Assembly (NCBI GenBank): GCA_965223955.1
Contig: OZ245029.1
Location: forward strand, 2,666,001 to 2,730,000
Length of the DNA: 64,000 nucleotides
Direction of reading: 5' to 3'
Source: Bin75 sp965223955
GTDB lineage: Bacteria; Nitrospirota; Nitrospiria; Nitrospirales; UBA8639
The position numbers and the translations under genes are program-made. The notes beneath the pieces were generated by a model, which worked only from the letters and a program-made list of their open reading frames with translations, was not told where the DNA came from and did not search any database. Positions 17,732 to 26,818 of this stretch are shown piece after piece; within the stretch, counting starts at the first letter, position 1, and each line of letters opens with the position of its first letter.

Positions 17732-19350
17732 ATCTTGACGCCGATCTTCTGGAGAATGTCCTTCAGGGCTTTATCCGTCTCACTCGCCTGCTCTTCAAGG
17801 CCGCCTTTACCATAGAGTTCCCCTACGATCTCCTCAAGCGGTCGATAGGTCTCTGCGTTGCCGGTGTGGATGTAGCGGCTGGGGGAGATGTTGTAGTCGT
17901 TTTTCTTCAACTCCGCGTGATCGACAATGCGGCTGAGTTTTTCCTCTTCCTGCCACCCTATCAGGATGTCGGCGATGCGGGCGATGCCCTCGGGCGGGAT
18001 GAAGTTCTTGGGGTCGCCCTTCTCGAAGATCCGGCTGGCATTAACGAGGAAGACTTTGCCCTGCCGGGCTTTTGGTTTGGCCTTGTTGAGGAACAGGACG
18101 ATACCTGGGGCTGTGGTGTTGTAGAAGAGATTTTCGGGCAGATAGAGGACGCTCTCGATGAGGTCCTGCTCAACAAACCATTGGCGGACGGTTTTTTCCT
18201 TGTTGGTGCCGGCATTGCCCGAGCCTCGGGAAGCGGCACCGGTGTCGAGGACAACGGCGGCGCGGCCGGTGGCATTGAGGCTGGCGTACATATGCTGGAC
18301 CCAGCCCCAGTCAGCGGAAGATTTGCCGGGGAAACCGGCCCCGGCGGGGAAGCGGTCGAGTTCGTCATTGTCGTAGTCGGCCTCAGCGTACGAGTCCTGA
18401 TTCCACATGGGATTGGCGACGACGCGGTCGAAGGTGCGGAGCTGGCCGCTTTTTGGGGCACGGAACTTGGGGTTCTTGAAGGTGTCGCCGATCTCGATCT
18501 GGCCTTCCATGTCGTGGATGATCATGTTCATGTTGGCCATGGCCCAGGTCTCGGGGACGTATTCCTGGCCGAACAATTTGAGGGGTAGGGGTGCGTCTTT
18601 CGGCTTATTGGCGGCTTTCATTTTTGCCTCCATGGCGAGTTCACACTTGATGAGCAGGCCACCGGAGCCACAGGTGGGGTCGTAGATTTCCATGCCCGGA
18701 TCGGGGGAAAGGACACGGGCTATGATCTCGCCGACTTCGCCGGGAGTGTAGAATTCGCCGGCACTCTGGCCGCTGCCCTCGGCGAATTTGCGGATAAGGT
18801 ATTCGTAGCTCTTGCCGATGATGTCGGCCTCAACGTCCTTAAGCCCGAGGCGCTTGGTGCTGATGGCCTCAATGAGGTTGGAAAGGCGGTCGTCGTCGAG
18901 GTCGCGCTGGCCGTGGGTGGTGGCGTTGAAATCGACACGGTCGATGATGCCTTTCAGAAGCGGGTTGTCCCGAGCGATTTCGCGCATATGGGTGGTGACG
19001 CCTTCGCCGATCTTATCGGAGAGTTTGCGGATAACCGACCACACAGGCTGCTCTGTATCTTTTGGCATCAACGGCAGGTAGAAACGAACCATTGCCTTTT
19101 TCTTATCCGCAACTCTCCGCCAATCAGCTGCGACCAGTTGGAAGGCTTTATCTCGCGAGCCCACCTCAGTGGCGATACGATTCAGTTCATCATCAAATAC
19201 ATCGCAGAGACGTTTAGCGAAAATAAGCGGCAAGATATAATCTTTATACTTTGGCGCGTCTTTTGCCCCACGAATGGAACACGCGGCATCCCATATCCAG
19301 GACTCCAGCGATTTATCGTTCGCTTCTATATTTTTCTTGTTCTTTGACAT
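17728..19350 (-). CDS. hsdM: type I RM modification subunit, N6-adenine methyltransferase
   Basis: 540 aa, intact. An N-terminal HsdM helical domain precedes the methyltransferase fold: FYTP at 200-203, SAM motif I DPTCGSG at 224-230 and the catalytic motif NPMW at 313-316, a variant of NPPF used by a subgroup of HsdM proteins. It forms the M2S core that methylates adenine. It is the first gene of the minus-strand defence run, with a 540-bp repeat-containing upstream region that must hold the promoter. Confidence 0.94.
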   Translation of the reverse strand: MSKNKKNIEANDKSLESWIWDAACSIRGAKDAPKYKDYILPLIFAKRLCDVFDDELNRIATEVGSRDKAFQLVAADWRRVADKKKAMVRFYLPLMPKDTEQPVWSVIRKLSDKIGEGVTTHMREIARDNPLLKGIIDRVDFNATTHGQRDLDDDRLSNLIEAISTKRLGLKDVEADIIGKSYEYLIRKFAEGSGQSAGEFYTPGEVGEIIARVLSPDPGMEIYDPTCGSGGLLIKCELAMEAKMKAANKPKDAPLPLKLFGQEYVPETWAMANMNMIIHDMEGQIEIGDTFKNPKFRAPKSGQLRTFDRVVANPMWNQDSYAEADYDNDELDRFPAGAGFPGKSSADWGWVQHMYASLNATGRAAVVLDTGAASRGSGNAGTNKEKTVRQWFVEQDLIESVLYLPENLFYNTTAPGIVLFLNKAKPKARQGKVFLVNASRIFEKGDPKNFIPPEGIARIADILIGWQEEEKLSRIVDHAELKKNDYNISPSRYIHTGNAETYRPLEEIVGELYGKGGLEEQASETDKALKDILQKIGVKM

Positions 19351-19893
19351 CGCTGTTTTCTTGCAAAAAACCCTTATGCATCCAAACTTAAAAAATCATG
19401 ACGATTCGTTTAAGAGAAGACGGTAGGGTTATTGCAAAGATAGCCTTGAGCATTCCGTCATGCCGTATCAAACCCTGATAAATTTATACTTATGCGACGG
19501 TGTTGCACAACCTAAAAAATTGCCATCCAATGGCAAAAAGCTTTTCACCTCCTGCCTGATCGGACGTGCTGACGGGCACCGTTTGCGCGGTGCAGATATT
19601 GCGGATTCTTTCGGTATTGGAGAAAAGGATTGCTTTCAGATAGCAGGGCATTTGGTAAGGAAATAATAATCAACGACAATCCGAACTATCATTCCTGCTG
19701 TAGGGGACGGCCTGTGTGCCGTCCCACGTCTTCGCGGATGGAGGATAAAGCAAAGACACTGGATTCTTATAAATCGCCTGGATCCCCGATTAAGGATGTC
19801 GGGGACAAGTGTCGAGAATGACAGCAAGAGGAAAGACAAAGCCCGTAGGTCGGGTTAGCGTAGCGTAACCCGACAATCCCAGCGTCAGCCGGG
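19351..19893. repeat. intergenic stretch with families C and A repeats
   Basis: The part nearest hsdM (19351-19680) holds no recognised gene and should contain the promoter of the defence operon, though no clear -35/-10 pair stands out. Then come a short palindrome GGACGGC-N6-GCCGTCC at about 19708-19727, a family C copy at 19741-19830 and a family A copy at 19842-19875. Confidence 0.6.
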
Positions 19894-20340
19894 CTATGGC
19901 TCTTGCGTTCTGAAGTGAATTCTGACCGTCAATTCTCCATCGACGGGATCGTCCCCGTTCATTTGAGGATCGAACGTCCATTGTGTGAGAGCGTGAACTC
20001 CAGCCAGGTTGAGTCGACGATTTTTCGCGGGCACCAAAACCACGAGCGTGGTTTCCGCCGTTTTGCTGACAAGAATGCGGGCTTTCATCCAGTCATCGAC
20101 TTCCTGGCTTTGTAACGCCGGCGGCATGGTGGGCCACGGGGTGTACTTGGGGACCGGACCAAGCTGTTGATCTTTGTTCAGCCTGAGTCCATGCACATGC
20201 ACGGTTTCCAGAACCTCCACGTGCTCATCCTCCAAATGATCAGACTCATGGGTGAAATCGTCGACTTGGCTCCATGCAAACGTGGGGCCCATTGCCAGCA
20301 AGGCACTCGCCATCACGAGAAACATCCTAACGAGTTTCAT
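19894..20340 (-). CDS. periplasmic protein with TonB C-terminal-like end
   Basis: 148 aa. A signal peptide (MKLVRMFLVMASALLAMGPTFAWS) is followed by an acidic, His-rich stretch (HESDHLEDEHVEVLETVHVHG). The end, LTQWTFDPQMNGDDPVDGELTVRIHF, follows the TonB C-terminal pattern W-x-F-x-P-x3-G-x-PV-x3-hydrophobic strand. There is no N-terminal anchor beyond the signal, so it is not a complete TonB. The metal-binding look of the His/Asp stretch is an inference. Function is unknown. Confidence 0.65.
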   Translation of the reverse strand: MKLVRMFLVMASALLAMGPTFAWSQVDDFTHESDHLEDEHVEVLETVHVHGLRLNKDQQLGPVPKYTPWPTMPPALQSQEVDDWMKARILVSKTAETTLVVLVPAKNRRLNLAGVHALTQWTFDPQMNGDDPVDGELTVRIHFRTQEP

Positions 20341-20418
20341 TCTGCAACCTTTCTTTACCTTTCTCCTCTCACGCGGAAACGGGAATCCAGTAATTTGTGA
20401 TCCTGTATCACTTCTCTT

Positions 20419-20520
20419 GGCTCTACCTCCCCTTACCCCTCCTTACAAAGGAGGGGAACTTAACGGCAGGCTCTACTTTCCCCCTCACCCCAGCCCTCTC
20501 CCTCCAGGGGAGAGGGAGGA
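20419..20520. repeat. short family B copy and family D hairpin
   Basis: 20419-20460 is the middle-less form of family B (CTACCTCCCCTTACCCCTCC then TTACAAAGGAGGGGAAC). 20494-20516 is a hairpin (CCCTCTCCCT / AGGGGAGAGGG with one bulge) lying directly behind the response-regulator stop on the minus strand, where it could act as a terminator. It lacks a T-run on that strand. Confidence 0.65.
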
Positions 20521-20531
20521 AGAACAACGCA

Positions 20532-21362
20532 TTACACTTGTAGAAGATGGCCACGGAGTGCTCTCGACTGACTGCGGCTTACTCGTAGTTGTTGGGTATT
20601 CGTCAACGTCACGAGATAGAAGCCTCCCGGCATGGGGGTGATCTTCCTAATGGCCTCGACGTTGACCAAGGCCCCGCGACCGACTCGAAGAAACCGCTTG
20701 GGGTCCAGCTTGGCTTCTAATGTTTTCAAGCGATAGTTCATCGTATAGCGTTCTTTGCCTAGCGTGGTCACGTGCATCAACTCCCCCTCCGAGACCACCG
20801 AGGCAATATGGCGAACGGGTAACAGATAAATATCGTCCTGTTTTCGAATGGGAAACCGATCGATATACTGCCCCGCAAGCGCCGGAAAAACCCGATCCGC
20901 CGGTGCGGGCTGCCCGTCACGCCTGCCCTGCCTGTCCTGAGCGAAGTCGAAGGAAGCGGAGTCGAAGTGTTCCTGCTCTGCCAAGGCGGCCCGTTCGAGT
21001 CTTTCATGAGTACGATCGATCGTTTGGCGGAGGCGGTCTCGAGCAACGGGTTTGAGGAGGTAATCCAACGCTTCAATTTCAAAGGCACTGACGGCGTACT
21101 CATCGAACGCCGTGACAAAGGCCACCAGCGGGATTCGCCCGTGGCGCAAGGACCGGACGATGGACAGCCCATCCATTTCCGGCATTTGCAAATCGAGTAA
21201 GGCCAGATCGGGTTGCGTGTGTTCAATCAATCGAATGGCCTCTGTGCCGGTTTGGGCTTCCCCCACAATATCGACGTCGTCAAATGATCGCAGCATGGTC
21301 ACAAGAAATTGCCGCGCCGGACGTTCATCATCAGCCACAATCACGCGTAACGTCATGGTCAT
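20532..21362 (-). CDS. LytTR-family response regulator
   Basis: 276 aa. The receiver domain has D11/D12, phospho-acceptor D57 (LLDLQMP) and K104. The C-terminal LytTR DNA-binding domain is about residues 165-276 (FLRVGRGALVNVEAI, then GFYLVTLTN). The start ATG overlaps the kinase stop as ATGA. Residues of about 133-150 in the linker (FDSASFDFAQDRQGRRDG) are encoded by a piece of dispersed repeat (20931-20966, CCTGTCCTGAGCGAAGTCGA), so the linker has been lengthened by a repeat insertion that preserved the frame. It presumably controls transcription on command of the adjacent kinase; target genes are unknown. Confidence 0.92.
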   Translation of the reverse strand: MTMTLRVIVADDERPARQFLVTMLRSFDDVDIVGEAQTGTEAIRLIEHTQPDLALLDLQMPEMDGLSIVRSLRHGRIPLVAFVTAFDEYAVSAFEIEALDYLLKPVARDRLRQTIDRTHERLERAALAEQEHFDSASFDFAQDRQGRRDGQPAPADRVFPALAGQYIDRFPIRKQDDIYLLPVRHIASVVSEGELMHVTTLGKERYTMNYRLKTLEAKLDPKRFLRVGRGALVNVEAIRKITPMPGGFYLVTLTNTQQLRVSRSQSRALRGHLLQV

Positions 21363-23368
21363 ACCAGTCCATGCTCCTGAGGAAGCGATGAGGGGTGCGC
21401 GACCTCATGACCGTCGAGGGGAATCAGGAGGTTCACGACCGTTCCATGCTCCAGGCTACTTTTGAAGTCTACCGTTGCGCGTTCGTGATAATGCAGCGAT
21501 AACCGTTGTTTAATAGTGGACAAACCAAGCCCGGTTCCCTGGCTCTCCCCATTGCGGGTAGGCACTGCTCCACCCCCCGTATTCCACACTTGCAGGTGCA
21601 GCAACGGTGGGGGGTGCCGTTCCCGGCAATCGTCCGCTTCTTCAATCCATGCCCTGATCCGGACCTGTCCTCCAGATGCCGAAGGCTGAATGCCGTGCTT
21701 GACGGCATTTTCCACCAACGGTTGGACGACCAACGCGGGGATCGGCACGGCACGCACCGACTCCGGAATATCGACCCGTACGGCCAACCGGTCTCCGAAA
21801 CGCGTCTGTTCAATATCCAGGTAGGCCTGTACCAAATCCATTTCATGCCCGACGGTCGTCAATTCTTTATCCAACCGCTTCAACACGCTTCGTAAGAGGT
21901 CGGTCAATCGCATCAGCGTGTCAACGGCCTTCGCCGGGGACGTCTGTATCAGATAGCCGATCGTGGTGAGGGCATTGAAAAGGAAATGGGGATGTAATTG
22001 CGCGCGCAAAGCCCGCAGTTCCGATTCGGTCGCCAACTGTTGTATCTCCTGTTCCCGGAGGGCTTGCGCACAGCGTTCGTGCGTGACCCGTACCATCGTA
22101 ATGCGATGGGAAACCAGATGCGCCAGTGATTCCAGGTGATACAAGTCATCGGATAAGAGCCGCCGCCCATGGGGGAGCGGCCCGATCCTGATGAAATATT
22201 GGGGAGGATCGACCGTTGGAATATCCACAATGACGTCGGGAGCGTCACGCGTCACAATCGGCTTTCTTGACGAGACCAGGGAACGATACGGCGGACCGTC
22301 GATCTCCCGTTCCTGCGGCCCGATGGAAGCCCATTCGATCTCTTCCGTGGAAAGCACGGGTTTCAACATCGCACAACATTGGTCCAGGATGGCTTCCGGT
22401 GTGTCCCTTCGCATGATTTCCTGCGCAACGTCGTCTTGAAACTTTTCGTAATCCGGTCGCCGCAAGACCACCGTATCGACGACCCACGACACCCCGCGAG
22501 ATAAATAGGGATACAGCAACGCGGTCCCGATCCATAACCCGATAAGGGTCCCGTCCATGAACGGGCTCGGCTGCTCCGAACGCGGGGCGAATTGAGGAGC
22601 CCCCAGTCCCACGTACAGCCCCATCGCAATGCCGACCAATCCAATGAGCGAGAGCGCACGTTTTAAAAAAATGTCTCCGAAGGCAAAGCGAAAGTCCTGA
22701 TACAAAATGGCCAAAGCCAACGGCAATGACGCATGGTGCCCGATCAACTCCACCCACCACGCGTATTCGCCGGATTGATGGTGGCTGAACGGTATCGCAG
22801 CCGCGGCAATCGCGGCCAGGGTCACCACCCCGGCGTGGTGATCCCACCCTTGCCGCCTGACGGTATCGGCCAGCACGACCACAAGCAGCAGGACAAAGCC
22901 CATTGCCAGCAGGGTCACCGCCTCGACCGCGATGACGGTTGTCCCCGGTATGATGGCCAGAACGTTGAACACGGCCGCGCCGGCACTTAACGAATACGCT
23001 CCCGCGAGCAGAAAGTGCCGGTTCCATCTGACGCCTTGACGCATTCCGGATTGCAGAAAGGAATGCACCACCACGGCTGGGAGAAACCCCAGGGCAGACA
23101 GCGCCGTCACTTGCAGGATGTGTTTCAGCCAATCAGGCGCTACGGCCGGAAGGAGAAACGAGGCCAGTCCTCCCACGTTCCATAGCAACCCCAAGATTGC
23201 GGTCCACAGCGACAATCGCCTCAAGGGCGTCACCTGCGCACCTTCCACGTTTCGCGAGACGGATGTCCAGGGTGTCTGCAACACCAGGACCAGGATCATG
23301 GCGTAGAGAATCGCGCCCGTGATAAATCCTATAGGGTGCGCAATCAGGCTTACGGTCGTGTCCGTCAT
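21359..23368 (-). CDS. LytS/YehU-type sensor histidine kinase
   Basis: 669 aa. The N-terminal about 300 residues hold a series of hydrophobic helices (roughly eight), followed by a GAF-like cytoplasmic stretch. The His_kinase domain (PF06580 type) carries HPHFLFN at 459-465. The ATPase domain has VENAVKHG around 552 and GTGLGLS around 612. It autophosphorylates on His459 and passes phosphate to the LytTR regulator encoded next, with which it overlaps by 4 nt. The ligand is unknown. ATG at 23368. Confidence 0.92.
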   Translation of the reverse strand: MTDTTVSLIAHPIGFITGAILYAMILVLVLQTPWTSVSRNVEGAQVTPLRRLSLWTAILGLLWNVGGLASFLLPAVAPDWLKHILQVTALSALGFLPAVVVHSFLQSGMRQGVRWNRHFLLAGAYSLSAGAAVFNVLAIIPGTTVIAVEAVTLLAMGFVLLLVVVLADTVRRQGWDHHAGVVTLAAIAAAAIPFSHHQSGEYAWWVELIGHHASLPLALAILYQDFRFAFGDIFLKRALSLIGLVGIAMGLYVGLGAPQFAPRSEQPSPFMDGTLIGLWIGTALLYPYLSRGVSWVVDTVVLRRPDYEKFQDDVAQEIMRRDTPEAILDQCCAMLKPVLSTEEIEWASIGPQEREIDGPPYRSLVSSRKPIVTRDAPDVIVDIPTVDPPQYFIRIGPLPHGRRLLSDDLYHLESLAHLVSHRITMVRVTHERCAQALREQEIQQLATESELRALRAQLHPHFLFNALTTIGYLIQTSPAKAVDTLMRLTDLLRSVLKRLDKELTTVGHEMDLVQAYLDIEQTRFGDRLAVRVDIPESVRAVPIPALVVQPLVENAVKHGIQPSASGGQVRIRAWIEEADDCRERHPPPLLHLQVWNTGGGAVPTRNGESQGTGLGLSTIKQRLSLHYHERATVDFKSSLEHGTVVNLLIPLDGHEVAHPSSLPQEHGLV

Positions 23369-23407
23369 GTACTCTGTCTTCCAGGAACGGGATTCGTCAA
23401 AACGCGG

Positions 23408-23815
23408 TCAGGGTTCCAGGCAGGCGGCGATCTTCTCAGCCAGCGAAGTTCCTTCGTCGAGAGACTTGGCGTTCCACCCTATGCCCAGGCCTGATCCATC
23501 GCCTTCTTTCGGGATGATGTGGAAATGCACGTGACCCACTGCCTGGTGGGCCGGGACGCCGTTATTTTGCAGGACGTTGAAGTGCCTGGTCCCCGTGGCC
23601 TTGCGTACCGCACGGCACAGACGCGGCAACACTCGACCGATGGCGGCGGCGGATTCATCCGACAGTTGGTCCAACGTTTCAGCCGGCTCTTTCGGGATGA
23701 CCAGGGTATGGCCATGGGATAAGGGATAGATATCCAGGAAGGCCAGCACGTGCTCGTCTTCATAGACTTTATGACACGGTATCTCGCCGTTCAGTATTTT
23801 TTGAAAAATCGTCAT
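23408..23815 (-). CDS. HIT-family nucleotide hydrolase
   Basis: 135 aa from ATG 23815. A longer frame starting at 24016 overlaps the divergent gene at 23917 and its extra N-terminus is not HIT-like. The start MTIFQKILNGEIPCHKVYED is the family's usual opening. The His triad GHVHFHIIPK contains the catalytic middle His. HIT proteins of this Hint/HinT type cleave nucleoside phosphoramidates or AMP conjugates. The gene stands 40 nt upstream of the kinase gene on the same strand. Confidence 0.93.
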   Translation of the reverse strand: MTIFQKILNGEIPCHKVYEDEHVLAFLDIYPLSHGHTLVIPKEPAETLDQLSDESAAAIGRVLPRLCRAVRKATGTRHFNVLQNNGVPAHQAVGHVHFHIIPKEGDGSGLGIGWNAKSLDEGTSLAEKIAACLEP

Positions 23816-23916
23816 CGCGCGCAGAATAAGCCAAACCCCTGAACCGTGGCAAGCAGCCTTGCCCCAGCCGGAACATCCCGCTATAGTGAGAATTTGAGTA
23901 TCCGTGGTCGCATCCC

Positions 23917-24705
23917 ATGCCGAAGCAACAGAGTTCGTCAAAAACTCTTGATACCTTTCGTCTTTCTCTCCCCACCCCTGCAGGCGACCTCCAGGCCGAG
24001 ATTTCCGTGCCGACAAGTTTTATTCCGGTGTCGGACATCGTCCCCTTGATGCGTTCTTTGGGAGAACAAGCCCTCAAACTTGAAGAAGAGAAACGCCAAC
24101 GGGCAGGGCAAACGGTTTCCTGTAAAAAAGGGTGTGGTGCCTGTTGCCGCGTGCTGGTCCCGGTTTCTCCCCCGGAAGCCTTTGCTCTCAAGAAACGGGT
24201 TGAGCAATTGCCCGCACCTCAACGAGACCGCTATTTTCATCGTCTTTCTGCGGTTAAGGACACCTTAAACGAGGCGGGTCTCCTTGGCCGGCTCGTGCAA
24301 TTATCCGAAACCCGCACACAGTTGTCCGACGCGGATATGGAGCCCGTCAACCAAGCCTATTACGCCCAGCGCCTGCCATGTATCTTTCTCGAAGATGAAT
24401 CGTGCAGCATTTATGATTTCCGACCCGCGGCATGCCGGGAATACCTTGTAACATCCCCGGCTGAGTTCTGCCAGGACATGACGCAGCCTGCCGTCAAACC
24501 TGTCTCCGTGCCGTTTCGCATCGCAACGGTCTTAAGTCTGATGTGGGCGAAGCTTACCGGAGGCCCGGCACGATTGATTCCCCTCCCTGTTGCCTTGGAT
24601 TGGGCGGACCGGCATGCCGAAGAAAACAAGTCGTATGAAACCGGGGGAACCTTGCTTGAAATGGGGCTGGAAAAAATTTCGGCATTTCTGCGTCAACGTT
24701 CCTAG
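23917..24705 (+). CDS. YkgJ-family cysteine cluster protein
   Basis: 262 aa. Cysteines are arranged as CKKGCGACC (around residue 69) and CIFLEDESCSIYDFRPAACREY (around residue 155), the zinc or iron-sulfur ligands of the UPF0153/YkgJ family. The C-terminal about 70 residues, with WAKLTGGPARLIPLPVALDWA, are an extension seen in larger members. No enzymatic function is proven for the family. Confidence 0.88.
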   Translation: MPKQQSSSKTLDTFRLSLPTPAGDLQAEISVPTSFIPVSDIVPLMRSLGEQALKLEEEKRQRAGQTVSCKKGCGACCRVLVPVSPPEAFALKKRVEQLPAPQRDRYFHRLSAVKDTLNEAGLLGRLVQLSETRTQLSDADMEPVNQAYYAQRLPCIFLEDESCSIYDFRPAACREYLVTSPAEFCQDMTQPAVKPVSVPFRIATVLSLMWAKLTGGPARLIPLPVALDWADRHAEENKSYETGGTLLEMGLEKISAFLRQRS

Positions 24706-24861
24706 CCCCTTGCACGAAGGAATTCAGATCCCTATCAATCCTGTTTTTTTATCTCCATTGGGCAGTCGGCCCAATAGAGCACAATCTTGACAAGCCGGCG
24801 AACCGGTATGATAGAAGTATACGTTTGTACACGCTACCTACCTTAGCGAGGCCGATACCCT

Positions 24862-25308
24862 ATGAAAGTCTTTATTTATGCCGACAATCTGAATCCCACT
24901 CAACTGAAGAGACGAGCCCCTGAGCACAAGTTTTTATTCAAGGGCTACATCCCGGACCATACCATCCACTTCCCGCGCTTTTCCTCACAATGGCGATGCG
25001 GCTTGGCCAGCATCACCCCGTCACCGGGAGAACGCGTGTGGGGAGCGGTCTTTGAACTCACCGACGAAGATTTGAAGATCGTGGATGCCTTTGACGGGGA
25101 AGTCCCGGAAGGGGCGTTCCGGCACCTGGAAGCGACGGTGATGACGGAAGAAGATCAGAAAGAATTGGTGACCACCCATGCGGCCAATCCTATCGGCAAA
25201 TTCCGCGTCAAGGATGACTACCTGGATTTCGTCAGGAAAGGAGTCACGCACTGGGGCTTGCCGGAAGAATGTCTCGACATGTGGGAACTGTTTCGACCCC
25301 GGACATAG
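24862..25308 (+). CDS. gamma-glutamylcyclotransferase-like (AIG2/GGCT) protein
   Basis: 148 aa. It has the GGCT-like beta-barrel pattern: FIYADNLNPTQL at the start (where canonical enzymes have YGSN), VWGAVFELTDEDLKIVDAFDGEV in the middle and the acidic position in GAFRHLEATV. Proteins of this fold open gamma-glutamyl amines or cyclise gamma-glutamyl peptides. Because the YGSN loop differs, the substrate may differ too. No partner gene is evident. Confidence 0.8.
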   Translation: MKVFIYADNLNPTQLKRRAPEHKFLFKGYIPDHTIHFPRFSSQWRCGLASITPSPGERVWGAVFELTDEDLKIVDAFDGEVPEGAFRHLEATVMTEEDQKELVTTHAANPIGKFRVKDDYLDFVRKGVTHWGLPEECLDMWELFRPRT

Positions 25309-25362
25309 CTCTTCGATGGCTTCGTTCACCCTGTTCAGTCCATCATACAGAGAGGAAAAAGG

Positions 25363-25450
25363 AAGAGAAAGACACTGGATTCCTGTAGATTGCCTGGAGC
25401 CCCGATTACAAACGTCGGGGACAAACGTCGGGGACAAGCGTCGGGAATGA
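25363..25450. repeat. dispersed repeat family C with short tandem duplication
   Basis: AAAGACACTGGATTCC, a GATTACAAACGTCGGGG block, then the 13-bp unit GTCGGGGACAA(A/G)C repeated in tandem and a closing GTCGGGAATGACAG. It lies between the GGCT-like and ferredoxin genes. Confidence 0.75.
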
Positions 25451-25494
25451 CAGAAGGAGGTTATTTTCGTATCAATATACCGAAAGGAGGCATC

Positions 25495-25821
25495 ATGCCT
25501 AAGCCGAAATATCATATTGTCGTATGCACCAACACCAGGCCGCCGGGTCATCCGAAACCCTCGTGTGGCGCAGCGGGCTCTCAAAATATCCTGATGAATC
25601 TCAACATGGGTCTGATGGAACGGGGGGTTCAACCGGGAGAAGTTCTCGTGACCGGAAGTACCTGCCTCGGTCCCTGTGAGCAAGGCCCCACCATGGTCGT
25701 GTACCCGGACGGCGTCTGGTACTCCCAAGTCAAAGAAGAACACGTGCCCTTGATCCTCGATGAACATATCAAAAAAGGAACTCCGGTGGCTCAATGCAAT
25801 CCCGATTCCATTTGGACCTAG
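25495..25821 (+). CDS. thioredoxin-like [2Fe-2S] ferredoxin
   Basis: 108 aa from ATG 25495, with AAAGGAGG seven bases upstream. A further in-frame ATG at 25390 lies in a repeat and is not preferred. The cysteines CTNTRPPGHPKPSCG and TCLGPCEQGP make the four-Cys cluster of the thioredoxin-like ferredoxin family (NuoE-like fold, as in Aquifex Fd4). It would carry electrons in the cytoplasm; redox partners are unknown. It is followed 27 nt later by moaB, suggesting joint transcription. Confidence 0.9.
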   Translation: MPKPKYHIVVCTNTRPPGHPKPSCGAAGSQNILMNLNMGLMERGVQPGEVLVTGSTCLGPCEQGPTMVVYPDGVWYSQVKEEHVPLILDEHIKKGTPVAQCNPDSIWT

Positions 25822-25848
25822 GGATGCTTCAACCAAGTTCTTCTCATC

Positions 25849-26397
25849 ATGTCTGCCCATCACGGCCCTCACGTGCACGAACCCGGGCATCAGCCTCCCC
25901 CTGACGAACACAAGGCCCGAGGGCCCGTTTCCATTGAGTGCGGCATTATTACGTGCAGCGATACCCGGACACCGGAAACCGATAAAAGCGGGCAGCTCAT
26001 TCGAGAGTTACTCACGCAAGAAGGCCATCGCATCGGCGCCTATCACGTGGTGAAAGATGAGCCGGTCGAAGTCCGGGAGCTGGTCCGGCAATTGGGAGAG
26101 CAGCCGGGACTCGAAGCCCTGATCATCAACGGCGGCACCGGCATTTCCCGGCGTGACTCCACGTTTGAAGCCGTCGATGGCCTTCTTGAAAAACGGTTGA
26201 CGGGTTTTGGGGAAATCTTTCGCTCCTTGTCCTACAAGGAGATCGGCTCGTCCGCGATGCTGAGCCGTGCCACGGCCGGGCTCTATCAGGGAAAAGTGCT
26301 TTTCTCGATTCCCGGTTCCAGCGGAGCGGTGCGCTTAGCCATGGAGGCCCTGATTCTTCCCGAACTTCCGCACATTGTTGGAGAAATGCGGAAATAA
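25849..26397 (+). CDS. moaB: molybdenum cofactor biosynthesis protein MoaB/MogA-like
   Basis: 182 aa. After a His/Pro-rich 27-residue N-terminus the MoCF-binding domain begins with ECGIITCSDTRTPETDKSG. The substrate-binding GGTGISRRDSTFEAV is conserved, as is FSIPGSSGAVRLAMEALILPEL. MoaB/MogA adenylates molybdopterin before molybdenum insertion. The N-terminal extension may be real or reflect a downstream start, but no internal ATG precedes the domain. Confidence 0.92.
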   Translation: MSAHHGPHVHEPGHQPPPDEHKARGPVSIECGIITCSDTRTPETDKSGQLIRELLTQEGHRIGAYHVVKDEPVEVRELVRQLGEQPGLEALIINGGTGISRRDSTFEAVDGLLEKRLTGFGEIFRSLSYKEIGSSAMLSRATAGLYQGKVLFSIPGSSGAVRLAMEALILPELPHIVGEMRK

Positions 26398-26783
26398 CGT
26401 TCCCCGCCTTTAATTTTTAGGGCCGCATCACGGGTCACGGCCTGGGACATGCCTGATGCCACCTGTTCCCCTTCTTTGCTTGTCCTGCCTGTCCTGAGCT
26501 TGTCGAAGGAAGCGTAGCCGAAGGATCGGGAGGGGTGAGGGGGCATTAGGCATGCCCCTGGCTTTGACCAGGGGTAGAGTCTGCAGAGGCGAAAACCCGT
26601 ACTCCATGGTCGGCTCTACCCCTCCTTCCCTCCCCTTACAAAGGGGAGGAACAAGACGGCCCTTCTTTCTTGGTTCCCTGGTCAGTGTTCGTAGGTCAGG
26701 TTAGCGAAGCGTAACCTGACAGCCTTGCGGTGCGACGAGGCCAGCCCGTGTCGGATTACGCTCCGCTAATCCGACCTACTCGC
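26398..26783. repeat. gene-free stretch with family B, D and two family A copies
   Basis: A reverse family B copy is at 26466-26545, a CTCCCCTTACAAAGGGGAGG-type repeat at about 26630-26650, and two family A copies at 26691-26720 and 26750-26780. The last 93 bp (26690-26783) recur as a direct repeat at 27460-27553 on the other side of the toxin-antitoxin pair. Confidence 0.8.
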
Positions 26784-26818
26784 TATTTGCATATTCGTAT
26801 CTTTTGGGATACAATTAG

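Noticed and set aside
25408..25440. Short tandem repeat as a CRISPR-like array
   Set aside because: Units are about 13 bp with no spacers and belong to dispersed repeat family C.
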